A DNA stretch of 64,000 nt, from positions 66,906-130,905 of the forward strand of contig CAXTHH010000005.1 in assembly GCA_964244065.1 (NCBI GenBank). Direction: 5' to 3'. The stretch's first letter is position 1; each line of letters starts with the position of its first letter. A model generated the notes under the pieces. That model was not told the origin of the DNA, did no database searches, and saw nothing but the letters and a program-made list of their open reading frames with translations. This document shows, one piece after another, positions 47,688 through 56,195 of this stretch. The position numbers and the translations under genes are program-made. The stretch comes from JASLDZ01 sp964244065 (lineage in GTDB: Bacteria; Pseudomonadota; Alphaproteobacteria; Caulobacterales; Caulobacteraceae).

Positions 47688-48707
47688 ATGTCCCTCGGTT
47701 TCGCCATCATCCTGCTGGTCCTGGCGGTGGCGGTCGCCTTCTCGGCCGTGAAGGTCGTGCCTCAGGGCTTCGAGTTCACGGTCGAGCGCTTCGGCCGCTA
47801 CACGCGCACCCTCAGCCCCGGCATCACCTTCCTGACCCCCTTCGTGGAGCGGATCGGGCGGCGCATGAACATGATGGAGCAGGTGCTCGCCGTGCCCCGC
47901 CAGGAGGTGATCACGAAGGACAACGTCACCGTGCAGGTGGACGCCATCGTCTTCACCCTGGTGATCGACGCGGCCGCCGCCGCCTATCGCGTCGCCAACC
48001 TCGAGCTGGCCATCACGCAGCTGACGCTGACCAACCTGCGCACCGTCGTGGGCTCCATGGAGCTCGACGAGGTTCTGAGCCAGCGCGAGATGATCAACAC
48101 GCGCCTGCTGGCCGTGATCGACCACGCCACCGGCCCCTGGGGCGTCAAGGTGGCGCGCATCGAGATCAAGGACCTGAACCCGCCGCCGGACATCACCAAC
48201 GCCATGACCCGGCAGATGAAGGCCGAGCGCGAGCGCCGCGCGGTGATCACCGAGGCGGACGGCGAGCGCCAGGCGCAGGTCACCCGCGCCGAGGGCTCCA
48301 AGGCCGCAGCCGTGCTGGAGGCGGAGGGCCGCAAGGAGGCCGCCTTCCGCGACGCCGAGGCGCGCGAACGCTCCGCCCAGGCTGAGGCCAAGGCCACGGA
48401 GGTCGTCAGCGACGCCATCAGCAACGGCAACGTGGACGCGCTGAACTACTTCGTGGCGCAACGCTACGTGGACGCCTTCTCCAAGCTGGCGAGCGCGCCC
48501 AACCAGAAGACGCTGATCGTGCCCGCCGAGCTGTCCGGCCTCGCCGGCGCCCTGGGCGGCGTGGCCGAGATGCTCCGCGCCACGGGCCAGGGCTCGGTCG
48601 CCGCGCCCGTCGGCCCGCCGCCCCCGCCCCCACGGCGGCGACGTGAGGAACCCGGCCCGTCCGGCTTCGTCCCGCCCGTCCGCGGGCCGGAGGAGGACGG
48701 CCGGTGA
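47688..48707 (+). CDS. SPFH/band 7 (stomatin-like, QmcA-type) membrane protein
   Basis: The product has 339 residues. One N-terminal hydrophobic helix (FAIILLVLAVAVAFSAV) anchors the SPFH domain (VVPQGFEFTVERFGRYTRTLSPGITFLTPF). The domain continues with VEEV-like VRQEVITKDNVTVQVDAIVF and DVLSQREMINTRLLAVIDHAT. A long charged coiled coil (MKAERERRAVITEADGERQAQ...) follows, and a Pro-rich tail (PPPPPPRRRREEPG). Members form membrane rings near proteases. The GTG of the following NfeD gene overlaps its TGA. Confidence 0.9.
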   Translation: MSLGFAIILLVLAVAVAFSAVKVVPQGFEFTVERFGRYTRTLSPGITFLTPFVERIGRRMNMMEQVLAVPRQEVITKDNVTVQVDAIVFTLVIDAAAAAYRVANLELAITQLTLTNLRTVVGSMELDEVLSQREMINTRLLAVIDHATGPWGVKVARIEIKDLNPPPDITNAMTRQMKAERERRAVITEADGERQAQVTRAEGSKAAAVLEAEGRKEAAFRDAEARERSAQAEAKATEVVSDAISNGNVDALNYFVAQRYVDAFSKLASAPNQKTLIVPAELSGLAGALGGVAEMLRATGQGSVAAPVGPPPPPPRRRREEPGPSGFVPPVRGPEEDGR

Positions 48708-49156
48708 CCACCTGGATCGCGCTCTACGCCCAGCAGCCGGGCTGGGCCTGGCTGGGCGTGGCGGCCGTGTTGCTGGCGGCCGAGCTGGTCACCGGCTCCG
48801 GCTACCTCCTGTGGCCCTCCGCCTCGGCCGCCGTCACCGCCGGGCTCGCCTTCCTGGGCTTGCCGGCCGGCCTGATCCCGCAGCTGCTGGTCTTCGCCGT
48901 GCTCACCGTCGCCTCCACCTACGCCGCGCGCCACTGGTGGCCGCGGAGGCCGGCGGGCGAGGGGAGCGCCACGCTGAACGACGCCGTCGGCCGGCTCGTG
49001 GGCCGCGAGGGCGAGGCGGTGGCCGGTGCGCGGGTGTTCGTGGACGGGGCCGAGTGGGTGGCCGAGACCGAGGGCGGCCAGGTGCTCGCCCCGGGCGTGC
49101 GCGTGCGGGTGCTCGCGGTGCTCGACGGGGCCCGGCTGAAGGTCCGCCCCGTCTGA
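48704..49156 (+). CDS. NfeD family membrane protein
   Basis: The product has 150 residues from GTG 48704. Two or three membrane helices (AWLGVAAVLLAAELVTGSGYLLWPSASAAV, LIPQLLVFAVLTVASTYA) are followed by a C-terminal OB-fold domain (NDAVGRLVGREGEAVAGARVFVDGAEWVAETEGG and VRVRVLAVLDGARLKV). It pairs with SPFH proteins in many bacteria as a partner protein, matching its position after the SPFH gene. Short-form NfeD without protease domain. Confidence 0.88.
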   Translation: MTTWIALYAQQPGWAWLGVAAVLLAAELVTGSGYLLWPSASAAVTAGLAFLGLPAGLIPQLLVFAVLTVASTYAARHWWPRRPAGEGSATLNDAVGRLVGREGEAVAGARVFVDGAEWVAETEGGQVLAPGVRVRVLAVLDGARLKVRPV

Positions 49157-49908
49157 GGCTCCTCGCGCTTGCCGTCGCCGCGCTCGCCCTCGGGCTGGCG
49201 GCCTGCGGCGAGCGCACCCGGCTGGACGCCCTGGCGCAAGGCCCGCGCGTGCTGGCGGTGGGCGCGCTCGCGGGCGACCGGCTGGCGCTGGAGGGCGGGC
49301 GCGAGGTGCGGCTCGCCGGGGTGGAGGCGCCCCCGCCGGACGCGCCCTGGGGCGCCGCCGCCCGCGCCGCGCTGGAGCGGCTCGCCGCGCGCCGGCGGGT
49401 GGATCTGCTCTACGGCGGCGCGTCGGCGGACGGGGCCGGGGCGGCGCTGGCGCACGTGCGCGTGGTCGACGGGCCGTGGCTGCAGGCCGCCTTGGTGGAG
49501 GCCGGCTACGCGCGGGTGCGCCCCCGCGCCGGCGAGCGGGCGCTGGCCGCCGACCTCCTCCGCCACGAGGCCCGCGCCCGGGCGGCCCGGCGCGGGCTAT
49601 GGAGCGACGCCCTCTACGGCGTGCGCCTGCCCGACGAGTTCGGCTGGTCCGACCGCGGGCTGCAGGTGGTGGAGGGGCGCGTGCGCCGCGTCGGCCGGCA
49701 CGGCGGTCGCACCTACCTGGACTTCGCCGACGACTACCGCGGCCGGGCGTCCGCGGAGATCGACGCCCGGGCGCTCGGCGACTGGCGGGCGGCGGGGCGC
49801 GATCCGGAGGCGCTGCGCGGCAGGCTGGTGCGCGTGCGCGGCCCGGTCGAGGGCTTCCACCTGACCGTGGAGGCTCCCGAAGCTGTGGAGGTGCTGCAGG
49901 ACCGCTAG
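49153..49908 (+). CDS. Nuclease-like (SNase-fold) lipoprotein, probably degenerate
   Basis: The only start giving a normal N-terminus is CTG 49153, which overlaps the NfeD stop (CTGA) and produces a lipoprotein signal (LRLLALAVAALALGLAAC with lipobox LAAC). The mature part begins like a staphylococcal-nuclease domain (GDRLALEGGREVRLAGVEAP, WLQAALVEAGYARVRP, LLRHEARARAARRGLW), but the catalytic Glu after VEAP is Pro and the YGR arginine region is replaced by SADGAGAALAHV. A later OB-like part is present (VVEGRVRRVGRHGGRTYLDF). Probably inactive as a nuclease. Confidence 0.68.
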   Translation: MRLLALAVAALALGLAACGERTRLDALAQGPRVLAVGALAGDRLALEGGREVRLAGVEAPPPDAPWGAAARAALERLAARRRVDLLYGGASADGAGAALAHVRVVDGPWLQAALVEAGYARVRPRAGERALAADLLRHEARARAARRGLWSDALYGVRLPDEFGWSDRGLQVVEGRVRRVGRHGGRTYLDFADDYRGRASAEIDARALGDWRAAGRDPEALRGRLVRVRGPVEGFHLTVEAPEAVEVLQDR

Positions 49909-49940
49909 GGCGGCCCGACGCTCAACCTATCCACTCACAT

Positions 49941-50046
49941 CCGTCGTCCTCGGGCTCGACCCGAGGACCGGGCGTCGATCGTGCACCAGCGCACAGCTCA
50001 AGCGCGCGGTCGGCTCGGCCCTCGGGTCAAGCCCGAGGGCGACGGA
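49941..50046. repeat. REPIN-like element, family A, copy at 49.9 kb
   Basis: CCGTCGTCCTCGGGCTCGAC...CGAGGACC on the left and GGCCCTCGGGTCAAGCC...GGGCGACGG on the right are inverted around a unique 45 bases beginning CGTCGATCGTGC. It fills the gap between the nuclease-like gene (plus) and carD (minus), both ending towards it. Confidence 0.87.
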
Positions 50047-50097
50047 GCTGAAGAGTTCGGTCGAGCGTCGGCCTCGCCGAAGATCGATCGGCGACCC

Positions 50098-50601
50098 TTA
50101 GGCCGCCTTCTGCAGCGACTTGGTGATCATCTTCACGGCGCCCTCGCGGTCGGTCTTCTCGATCACGGCGACCTCGCGGGCCATGCGGTCGAGCGCCGAC
50201 TCGTACAGCTGGCGCTCGCTGTAGGACTGCTCGGGCTGGCTCTCGGCGCGGTGCAGGTCGCGCACCACCTCGGCGATGGAGACCAGGTCGCCGGAGTTGA
50301 TCTTGGCCTCGTACTCCTGCGCGCGCCGGCTCCACATGGTGCGCTTGATGCGCGCGCGGCCCTTCAGCGTGTGCATGGCCTGGTGGACGACGTTGTCCTC
50401 GGCGAGCGAGCGCAGGCCCGAGGCCTTCGCCTTTTTCGTCGGCACGCGCAGCGTCATCTTCTCGTGATCGAAGGTGATCACATAGACTTCGAGGGAGTAG
50501 CCGGCGACCTCCTGCGTCTCGATGGCCGCGACCTTGCCCACGCCGTGCGCGGGATAGACGACGGCGTCGCCGACCTGGAAGTCCGTGGCGCTGGTGCTCA
50601 T
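50098..50601 (-). CDS. cdnL: CarD/CdnL family RNA polymerase-binding regulator
   Basis: The product has 167 residues. The RNAP-interaction N-domain (FQVGDAVVYPAHGVGKVAAIE, YVITFDHEKMTLRVPTKKA) leads to the helical DNA-binding part (MWSRRAQEYEAKINSGDLVSIAEVVRDL) and conserved basic C-terminus (EGAVKMITKSLQKAA). CdnL stabilises open complexes at biosynthetic promoters in Caulobacter. It lies 331 bp from the fdxA stop, on the same strand, and that gap probably holds its promoter. Confidence 0.94.
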   Translation of the reverse strand: MSTSATDFQVGDAVVYPAHGVGKVAAIETQEVAGYSLEVYVITFDHEKMTLRVPTKKAKASGLRSLAEDNVVHQAMHTLKGRARIKRTMWSRRAQEYEAKINSGDLVSIAEVVRDLHRAESQPEQSYSERQLYESALDRMAREVAVIEKTDREGAVKMITKSLQKAA

Positions 50602-50932
50602 GCGGAAAGGTCCTGTTCGCTCGAGTTCCGTCGCGGGCGACCCCGCGCCGGCCCCGCGGCCACACCGAACCGCTCCCAGTCCGCCGCCCCAGAGGATCGA
50701 CGGATCGCGCGAGGGCGCACAGGGCCCTGCCCGGTTGCTGCGAGCGGTCGTTCGGAACGGCCGACGGATGTGAAACCCCGTGCGCGAGCCATCTCGCGAG
50801 CTACCGGGCCACAAGAACGTCATAGCACGAACCGCACGCTTTTGAAAGCGCGCGGGTTTAACGATCCTGAACCCTTGGTTAACGGGGGCGGATTCCGCCC
50901 CAGTGACCCCGGCCGGCGGCCGGGGCGTTCCG
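50602..50932 (-). other. 331-base gap upstream of carD: promoter region
   Basis: No gene is seen in the 331 bases. On the minus strand GCTATGAC (rc of 50819-50826) matches the -10 GCTANAWC at seven of eight positions, but no convincing -35 is found 10-14 bases upstream. AT-richer patches (TTTGAAAGC, GGTTTAACG, TTGGTTAACG) lie at 50840-50883. It is the most likely carD promoter region and may also carry the fdxA terminator. Confidence 0.4.
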
Positions 50933-51274
50933 TCAGGAGCCGCGGCCGGGAGCGGGCGAGAAGTACTTCTCCAGCTTGCCCGTCTCGCGCTCGAAATCGT
51001 CACGGTCGGCGGGGGGCGTGCCCTTCACCGTGATGTTCGGCCAGACCTTGGCGTACTGCGTGTTCAGCGTCAGCCACTTGCCGTCGGCGTCGTCCTCCGT
51101 GTCCGGCTTGATGGCGTCCACCGGGCACTCGGGCTCGCACACGCCGCAGTCGATGCACTCGTCCGGATTGATCGCCAGGAAGTTCTCGCCCTCGTAGAAG
51201 CAGTCGACGGGGCAGACCTCCACGCAGTCCATGTATTTGCACTTAATGCAGGGGTCGGTGACGATGTAGGTCAT
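50933..51274 (-). CDS. fdxA: 7Fe ferredoxin FdxA
   Basis: The product has 113 residues. Two cluster-binding blocks are seen: CIKCKYMDCVEVCPVDC and CIDCGVCEPECPVDAI, giving one 3Fe-4S and one 4Fe-4S centre as in Azotobacter-type FdI. The C-terminal half continues with TLNTQYAKVWPNIT. It carries electrons in redox metabolism. The carD-fdxA adjacency is conserved among alphaproteobacteria and supports both calls. Confidence 0.94.
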   Translation of the reverse strand: MTYIVTDPCIKCKYMDCVEVCPVDCFYEGENFLAINPDECIDCGVCEPECPVDAIKPDTEDDADGKWLTLNTQYAKVWPNITVKGTPPADRDDFERETGKLEKYFSPAPGRGS

Positions 51275-51374
51275 GATCTGCGGGGCTTGGGGCGGAGCGC
51301 GCGGGCGGGGAGGCGCGCTTGCGCCGGACATCCCAAGCGGGCGGGGCGATGTCAACGCCGCGTGGACACGGGAG

Positions 51375-52856
51375 TCAGTCCAACCGGCGGATCGCCAGCG
51401 CCAGCTCGCCGAACACGGGCGGGAGGATCAGGCGCAGCGCGCCGTCCGCCGCCGCCGCCTCCCAGGACTCCCCCGCCGTCCCGGCCTCCGGATCGAACGG
51501 CGTCACGCGGCAGGGCCCGGCGGCCAGGCCGGGCACGACGAGCTGCGGCCGCACGGCGTCGTGGGCGCGGACGCGGCCGGTGGCGTCCAGCCGGTCGCGG
51601 CGGAGCAGGTAGACGACGGCCTGCCGCCCGTCTCCGCAGGCGAAGGCGGCCAGCGCCTCGCCGCAGCCCTCCACCCGCAGTTCGGCCGACAGGTTGCGGC
51701 GGCGCAGGCGGGGCCAGTCGACCAGCGGCAGGAAGGCGGCCAGCGCTCCCTGCGCGCGGCGCATGCCCGGGGTGAGCACGTGCGGTCGCCGGTTGGGCCA
51801 GCGCATGCCGCCGCCCGCGCCGCCGGAGGCCAGGTGCGCCCACTGCATGTGCCGGAACATCTCGTCGTCGAACGTCGTCGGCAGCGTCCGCTTGTGGTCC
51901 TTGAAGGTGTGGATCGGCCCGTGCTCGGTGTCCAGGAACGGGCGCTCGGGCGGGGTCTCCGCCAGGCACGCGCGCACGATCCGGCCCATGTCGATCGCCG
52001 GGTCCACCGTGTTCTTCGGATGGTCGATGGTGCCGTCGGCGTAGACGTGGATGGACGCGAAATCGAGGTCGGGGTGGCGGAAGATCGGGTCCGCCAACGG
52101 CATGTGCGGCTTGTCCACCAGCTCCGGGCCGAACAGCGAAACGGTCTGCGGGCGCGCGCGGCCGTAGAGGCGCAGCTCCAGCGCGCGCACGTGGCGGGAG
52201 AGGTCGGCGATGAACTCGCCGAAGGGCTCGGCCGAGTCCTCGGCCTGCGCGGGGTGAATCTCGTTCCACAGGTCCCAGGCCCAGATCACGCCGGAGCCGC
52301 CCCAGCGCTCCACCGCGAAGGTGAGCCGCGCCTTGATCGCCGCGCGCGCCACGGGGTCGAGCAGCAGGCGCGAGGGGCTCTCCAGCGGGCCGCCGTTGCG
52401 CCGGTTCAGCGGGTGGCGGCCCCAGTGGATCCAGGTCCAGAAGGTGTCGAACGGCGTCAGCAGCACGCGCAGGCCGACCTTGCGGCAGAGGGCGAAGAGG
52501 TCGTCCCACAGCCGCACCACGCGCGGGTTGAAGCGGCCGAGCTCGCGCTCCAGCAGGCGGTTGTGGCCGTGCAGGCACTCCAGCATCAGCCGCACGCAGG
52601 TGGCGCCCGAGGCGCGGGCGTAGCGCAGCCGCGCCTCGACGTGCGCCAGGTCGCGCCGGTTGTAGAGCGGCCGCAGGTCCTGCCAGGTGATGGAGTCGTT
52701 GTAGCCCACGGGCGTCCAGGGCTCGCCGTCCTCCGTCATGAAATAGGGCGCGCCCGGGGCCGTGGTGATCCAGGCGAGGTCGCCGGCGAGGCGCGCGCCC
52801 CGGCCCGGGGCGGCGACGGACGCGGCGCGTTCGGGTTCGGCGGCGGAGTCGAACAT
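51375..52856 (-). CDS. GH5-like glycoside hydrolase (cellulase/mannanase fold)
   Basis: The product has 493 residues. A (beta/alpha)8-barrel signature: acid/base Glu in WAWDLWNEIHPAQ (near residue 220) and nucleophile Glu in RPFLDTEHGPIH (near 335). VGYNDSITWQDLRPLY, CVRLMLECLHGHN and a C-terminal beta-sandwich-like domain complete it. No signal peptide is visible, so it may act in the cytoplasm or be exported in another way. Substrate is unknown. It stands alone between fdxA and the S4/helicase pair. Confidence 0.78.
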   Translation of the reverse strand: MFDSAAEPERAASVAAPGRGARLAGDLAWITTAPGAPYFMTEDGEPWTPVGYNDSITWQDLRPLYNRRDLAHVEARLRYARASGATCVRLMLECLHGHNRLLERELGRFNPRVVRLWDDLFALCRKVGLRVLLTPFDTFWTWIHWGRHPLNRRNGGPLESPSRLLLDPVARAAIKARLTFAVERWGGSGVIWAWDLWNEIHPAQAEDSAEPFGEFIADLSRHVRALELRLYGRARPQTVSLFGPELVDKPHMPLADPIFRHPDLDFASIHVYADGTIDHPKNTVDPAIDMGRIVRACLAETPPERPFLDTEHGPIHTFKDHKRTLPTTFDDEMFRHMQWAHLASGGAGGGMRWPNRRPHVLTPGMRRAQGALAAFLPLVDWPRLRRRNLSAELRVEGCGEALAAFACGDGRQAVVYLLRRDRLDATGRVRAHDAVRPQLVVPGLAAGPCRVTPFDPEAGTAGESWEAAAADGALRLILPPVFGELALAIRRLD

Positions 52857-52918
52857 CGGGAGATCCAGGAACTTCGGATCAAGCCGTAGCCGGCCCGCGC
52901 GTTCCCGCCCAGCCGGGA

Positions 52919-53206
52919 TCAGGCGGGTCCCACGTCCGAGTAGAGGGCGCGGGCCTCCGGCGCGGGGCCGCGGCGCTCGCCGGCCTGCTCATAGCGCACG
53001 CTTACTACGCGGGCGCCCAGGGCGAACACCAGGAGGTCGCCCGGGCGCAGGGTGCGGGAGGCTTTGTCCAGGCGCATCTCCACGCCGCCGCGGGTCAGGC
53101 GCACGCGGCCGTCCTCGATCGTGCGGCAGGCGAGGGCGCGCGTCTTGAAGAAGCGGGCGCGCCACAGCCAGACGTCGGCGCGGCAGCCGGGGTCGGCGTC
53201 GCTCAC
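52919..53206 (-). CDS. S4-domain RNA-binding protein (Hsp15-like)
   Basis: The product has 95 residues from GTG 53206 (GTGA overlap with the helicase stop). The S4 fold starts at RADVWLWRARFFKTRALACRTIEDGRVRLTRGG, followed by LRPGDLLVFALGARVVSVRYE. Hsp15-like proteins bind stalled ribosomal 50S subunits carrying nascent chains. Coupling to a Suv3-type helicase is common in alphaproteobacteria and supports a shared RNA task. Confidence 0.85.
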   Translation of the reverse strand: MSDADPGCRADVWLWRARFFKTRALACRTIEDGRVRLTRGGVEMRLDKASRTLRPGDLLVFALGARVVSVRYEQAGERRGPAPEARALYSDVGPA

Positions 53207-55839
53207 GCGGTCGCCGGGGGCGACCCCGCGGCGGGGCGGCGGGGGCGGCGCTTGCGCCGGCGGGGCGCGGCGGCGGCTTCGGCGGGCCTCGGCGCCCGGG
53301 CCGGTTGCGGAGGGGCGGCGGGCTCCGGCGCGAGCCTCAGGCCGGCGAGGGCGGCGAAGGGCGAACCTGGGCGCGCGGGAACTTCGGCCGGGGCGGCGGG
53401 CGCGGGCTCGCGCCGCTTGCGCCACAGCGAGCCGTTCCCCGGCTCCGGCCTGCCGGCGCGGGTGTAGCCGAGCGCCTTGAGCAGGCGCTCGGTCTCGTCG
53501 AGGCTCCAGCCGAGCGCGGCGGGGGAGTCCTCCGGCAGGCGGGCGGCGCCGCGCTCGGCGGGCAGGCGGCGCAGCTCGGCGTCCAGCCGCTCGAGCGCCT
53601 CCACGGGGGCGGAGAGGCCGGCGACGGCGCGCAGGCCGTGGCCGGCGAGCGAGCCGGCGACCGGCGGCGGCTCGGGCAAGCGCGCGAGGGCGTCGGCGGG
53701 CGGTCGCCAGTCGGGGGCGAGCAGGCGGGCGAAGGGGGCGAGCTGGGCGCGCCCCTCGGGCGTCAGCAGGGCGGGCAGGAACAGGCTGAAGGCGCCGAAG
53801 CGCACGCCGAGGCTCTTGAGCGCGCGGCGCTCGGCCAAGCTCAACCCCGCCGCCTCGCGCGCCACCGCGGCCCGGTCGATCACGCCGCCGCATTCCAGCA
53901 GACGGTAGGCGATGCCGCGCGCCAGCCCCTTGACCGCGCCCGTGGCCACGGCGTCGCCCAACGCCTTGAGCGGGGCGAGCACGGCGGCCGAGCGCGCGGC
54001 GACGAACGCCTCCAGCCGCCGCTGCGCCCGTTCGCGGGCGTGGGCGAGGTGGGCGTGCGCGGGGCCGAGCTCGCCGAACAGCGCCACGCGCGGGGCGAAC
54101 GGGCCGCCGCTGGCCAGCTTGCCCGCCGGCTCGCCGTTCCACGACACCGTCCCGTCCTCCGCGAGCGTGAAGGCCTCGTCGCCCGCCGCGGCGAGCTCAC
54201 CGAGCCGCTTGGCCAGGAGCGGGCCGACGGCGCGGGCGGCGGCGCCGCGCAGGGCCTTGTCCTCCAGCGCCGTGGCGCCCTTCACCGGCTCGAAGCGCAC
54301 GCCGACCAGGCGGCCCACGTCGTGGCCCTCCACGGTGACCGTGCCGTCGTGCGCCACCCCCGCCAGCACGTCGTCGCGCAGGTTCAGGCCGCGGAGGAGG
54401 GCGCTGGTGCGCCGGTCGATGAAGCGCTGCATCAGCCGCTCGTGCAGCGTGTCGCTCAGCCGGTCCTCCAGCGTCCGCAAGGTCGCCCGCCAATGGGCGG
54501 GGTCGCGCAGCCAGTCCGGCCGGTTGGCGGCGTAGGCGAGGGTGCGGATGTTGGCGAGCCGCTGGGCCAGCACGTCGATCTCGCCGTGCAGGTTGTCGAG
54601 CGCGCGGTGCTGCTCGGCCATCCAGTCGTCGGGCAGGCGGGCGGCCTTTGACGTCAGATGCAGGAACACCGCGCGCACCATGCGGGTGTGCTCGTCCAGC
54701 GTGGTCTTGCGGAAGTCGGGCGTCTGGCACACCTCCCACAGCCGGCGCAGGCGCACGCGATCCTTGACCAGCCCGGCGATCTCCTCGTCGCGCGCCATCA
54801 GGTTGAGCGTGGTCTCGTCCACCGCTTCCTCGGCCAGCTTCAGGCCGGGCCGGCTGGGCGGCTGGGCCAGCGAACGCTGCAGGTCGCGCAGGCTGTCGAA
54901 GTCCAGTGCGCTGTTGCGCCATTCCGCGGCCTCCAGCGGCTGGAAGCGGTGCTCGTGGATGGCCTCGACGAGGTCGTCGTCCATCTCGGGCGCCTCGCCC
55001 GTGACGCCGAAGGTGCCGTCCTTCTTGTAGCGGCCGGCGCGGCCCGCGATCTGGCCGACCTCCTGCGGGGTCAGCCAGCGGGTGCGCTTGCCGTCGAACT
55101 TGCGAAGCCCGGCGAACGCGACGTGGTCCACGTCCATGTTCAGGCCCATGCCGATGGCGTCGGTGGCGACCAGGAAGTCCACCTCGCCGGACTGGTAGAG
55201 CTGCACCTGGGCGTTGCGCGTCCGGGGGCTCAGCGAGCCCATCACCACCGCCGCGCCGCCGCGCTGGCGACGGATCAGCTCGGCGATGGCGTAGACGTTG
55301 TCCGCGCTGAAGGCGACGACGGCGGTGCGGCGGGGCAGGCGGGTGAGCTTCTTCGAGCCCGCGTAGGTGAGGGCGCTGAACCGCTCGCGGCGCACGAACT
55401 CGGCCTCGGGCAGCAGGCGGCGGATCAGGGGCTCGGCGGTGGACGCGCCCATCAGCAGCGTCTCGTGCTTGCCGCGGGCGTGCAGCAGGCGCTGGGTGAA
55501 GACGTGGCCGCGGGAGGGGTCGGCGCACAGCTGCACCTCGTCGATGGCCAGGAACTCCACCTCACGGCCCAGCGGCATCGCCTCGACGGTGCAGACGAAG
55601 TACTGCGCCCGGGGCGGCGTGATCTTCTCCTCGCCGGTGATCAGCGCCACCGCCCGCGCGCCGCGCAGCTTGGCGATGCGGTCGTAGATCTCGCGCGCCA
55701 GCAGGCGCAGCGGCAGCCCGATCATGCCGGAGGCGTGGCCGAGCATCCGCTCCACGGCATAGTGCGTCTTGCCCGTGTTGGTGGGGCCGAGCACGGCGAT
55801 GACGCGGGACGGCGCGAGGCCCGTCGAGCGATCCGACAT
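53203..55839 (-). CDS. Suv3-like ATP-dependent RNA helicase
   Basis: The product has 878 residues. Start MSDRSTGLAPSRVIAVLGPTNTGKTHYAV (Walker A near residue 20), DExH motif FLAIDEVQLCADPSRGH, motif III MGASTAEPLI, motif IV-V MGSLSPRTRNAQV and VATDAIGMGLNMDVDHV, motif VI GQIAGRAGR. It matches the mitochondrial Suv3/alphaproteobacterial helicase family. The last 130 residues are low-complexity Arg/Ala/Pro (RRRKRRPRRP). The upstream region holds four GANTC sites, so expression may follow the cell cycle. Confidence 0.93.
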   Translation of the reverse strand: MSDRSTGLAPSRVIAVLGPTNTGKTHYAVERMLGHASGMIGLPLRLLAREIYDRIAKLRGARAVALITGEEKITPPRAQYFVCTVEAMPLGREVEFLAIDEVQLCADPSRGHVFTQRLLHARGKHETLLMGASTAEPLIRRLLPEAEFVRRERFSALTYAGSKKLTRLPRRTAVVAFSADNVYAIAELIRRQRGGAAVVMGSLSPRTRNAQVQLYQSGEVDFLVATDAIGMGLNMDVDHVAFAGLRKFDGKRTRWLTPQEVGQIAGRAGRYKKDGTFGVTGEAPEMDDDLVEAIHEHRFQPLEAAEWRNSALDFDSLRDLQRSLAQPPSRPGLKLAEEAVDETTLNLMARDEEIAGLVKDRVRLRRLWEVCQTPDFRKTTLDEHTRMVRAVFLHLTSKAARLPDDWMAEQHRALDNLHGEIDVLAQRLANIRTLAYAANRPDWLRDPAHWRATLRTLEDRLSDTLHERLMQRFIDRRTSALLRGLNLRDDVLAGVAHDGTVTVEGHDVGRLVGVRFEPVKGATALEDKALRGAAARAVGPLLAKRLGELAAAGDEAFTLAEDGTVSWNGEPAGKLASGGPFAPRVALFGELGPAHAHLAHARERAQRRLEAFVAARSAAVLAPLKALGDAVATGAVKGLARGIAYRLLECGGVIDRAAVAREAAGLSLAERRALKSLGVRFGAFSLFLPALLTPEGRAQLAPFARLLAPDWRPPADALARLPEPPPVAGSLAGHGLRAVAGLSAPVEALERLDAELRRLPAERGAARLPEDSPAALGWSLDETERLLKALGYTRAGRPEPGNGSLWRKRREPAPAAPAEVPARPGSPFAALAGLRLAPEPAAPPQPARAPRPAEAAAAPRRRKRRPRRPAAGSPPATA

Positions 55840-55928
55840 GGAGCCGATGTGGGCGCTCGCCGCGAGTCGGGCAAGCGGGGCGGGGCGGCTTAACGGGGGT
55901 GCGCAGACCGCGCGAACGGGCGCGGAAC

Positions 55929-55969
55929 GAATCGACACCGAATCGGCCACTCGCGCCGAATCAGGATTC
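55929..55969 (-). promoter_or_regulatory. Cluster of four GANTC (CcrM-type) sites
   Basis: GAATC at 55929, 55940 and 55958, and GATTC at 55965: four methylation-type sites in 41 bases. By chance one would be expected only every few hundred bases here. They lie in the presumed promoter of the Suv3-like helicase, so methylation-dependent cell-cycle control is possible. Confidence 0.6.
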
Positions 55970-56067
55970 GTTCACCGCTAGGGATGGTGGATGACCCGCG
56001 GCCAAGCCACAAGCACGTTCTGTTAAGCCGAGTCAGCGCTGCGGGATCTCACCCACGACCCTCACCT

Positions 56068-56171
56068 CCGTCGCCCTCGGGCTCGACCCGAGGGCCGGAC
56101 GCCGATCGTGCGCCGACTTAGCCGAGAGACCGCGCAGCGCTCGGCCGTCGGATCAAGTCCGAGGGCGACGA
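56068..56171. repeat. REPIN-like element, family A, copy at 56.1 kb
   Basis: CCGTCGCCCTCGGGCTCGAC...GAGGGCC on the left and CGGCCGTCGGATCAAGTCC...GAGGGCGACG on the right, inverted. Central CGCCGATCGTGCGCCGACTT closely resembles the copy at 49.9 kb. The right arm has mismatches. Confidence 0.82.
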
Positions 56172-56195
56172 GAGAAGGGTTGGAGGTGCGTGCGA

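Larger units (their letters stand above)
55840..56195. other. 356-base gap with GANTC cluster and a repeat
   Basis: The gap separates the helicase gene (leftward) from the DUF3617 gene (ends at 56196). It contains four GANTC sites at 55929-55969, then a family A repeat at 56068-56171. No ORF with coding features or RNA gene is visible. The promoter of the helicase gene should be here. Confidence 0.6.

Noticed and set aside
50855..50885. CtrA-type binding site between TTAA boxes upstream of carD
   Set aside because: The two TTAA boxes here are about 17 bases apart rather than 7, so the spacing does not fit the CtrA consensus.
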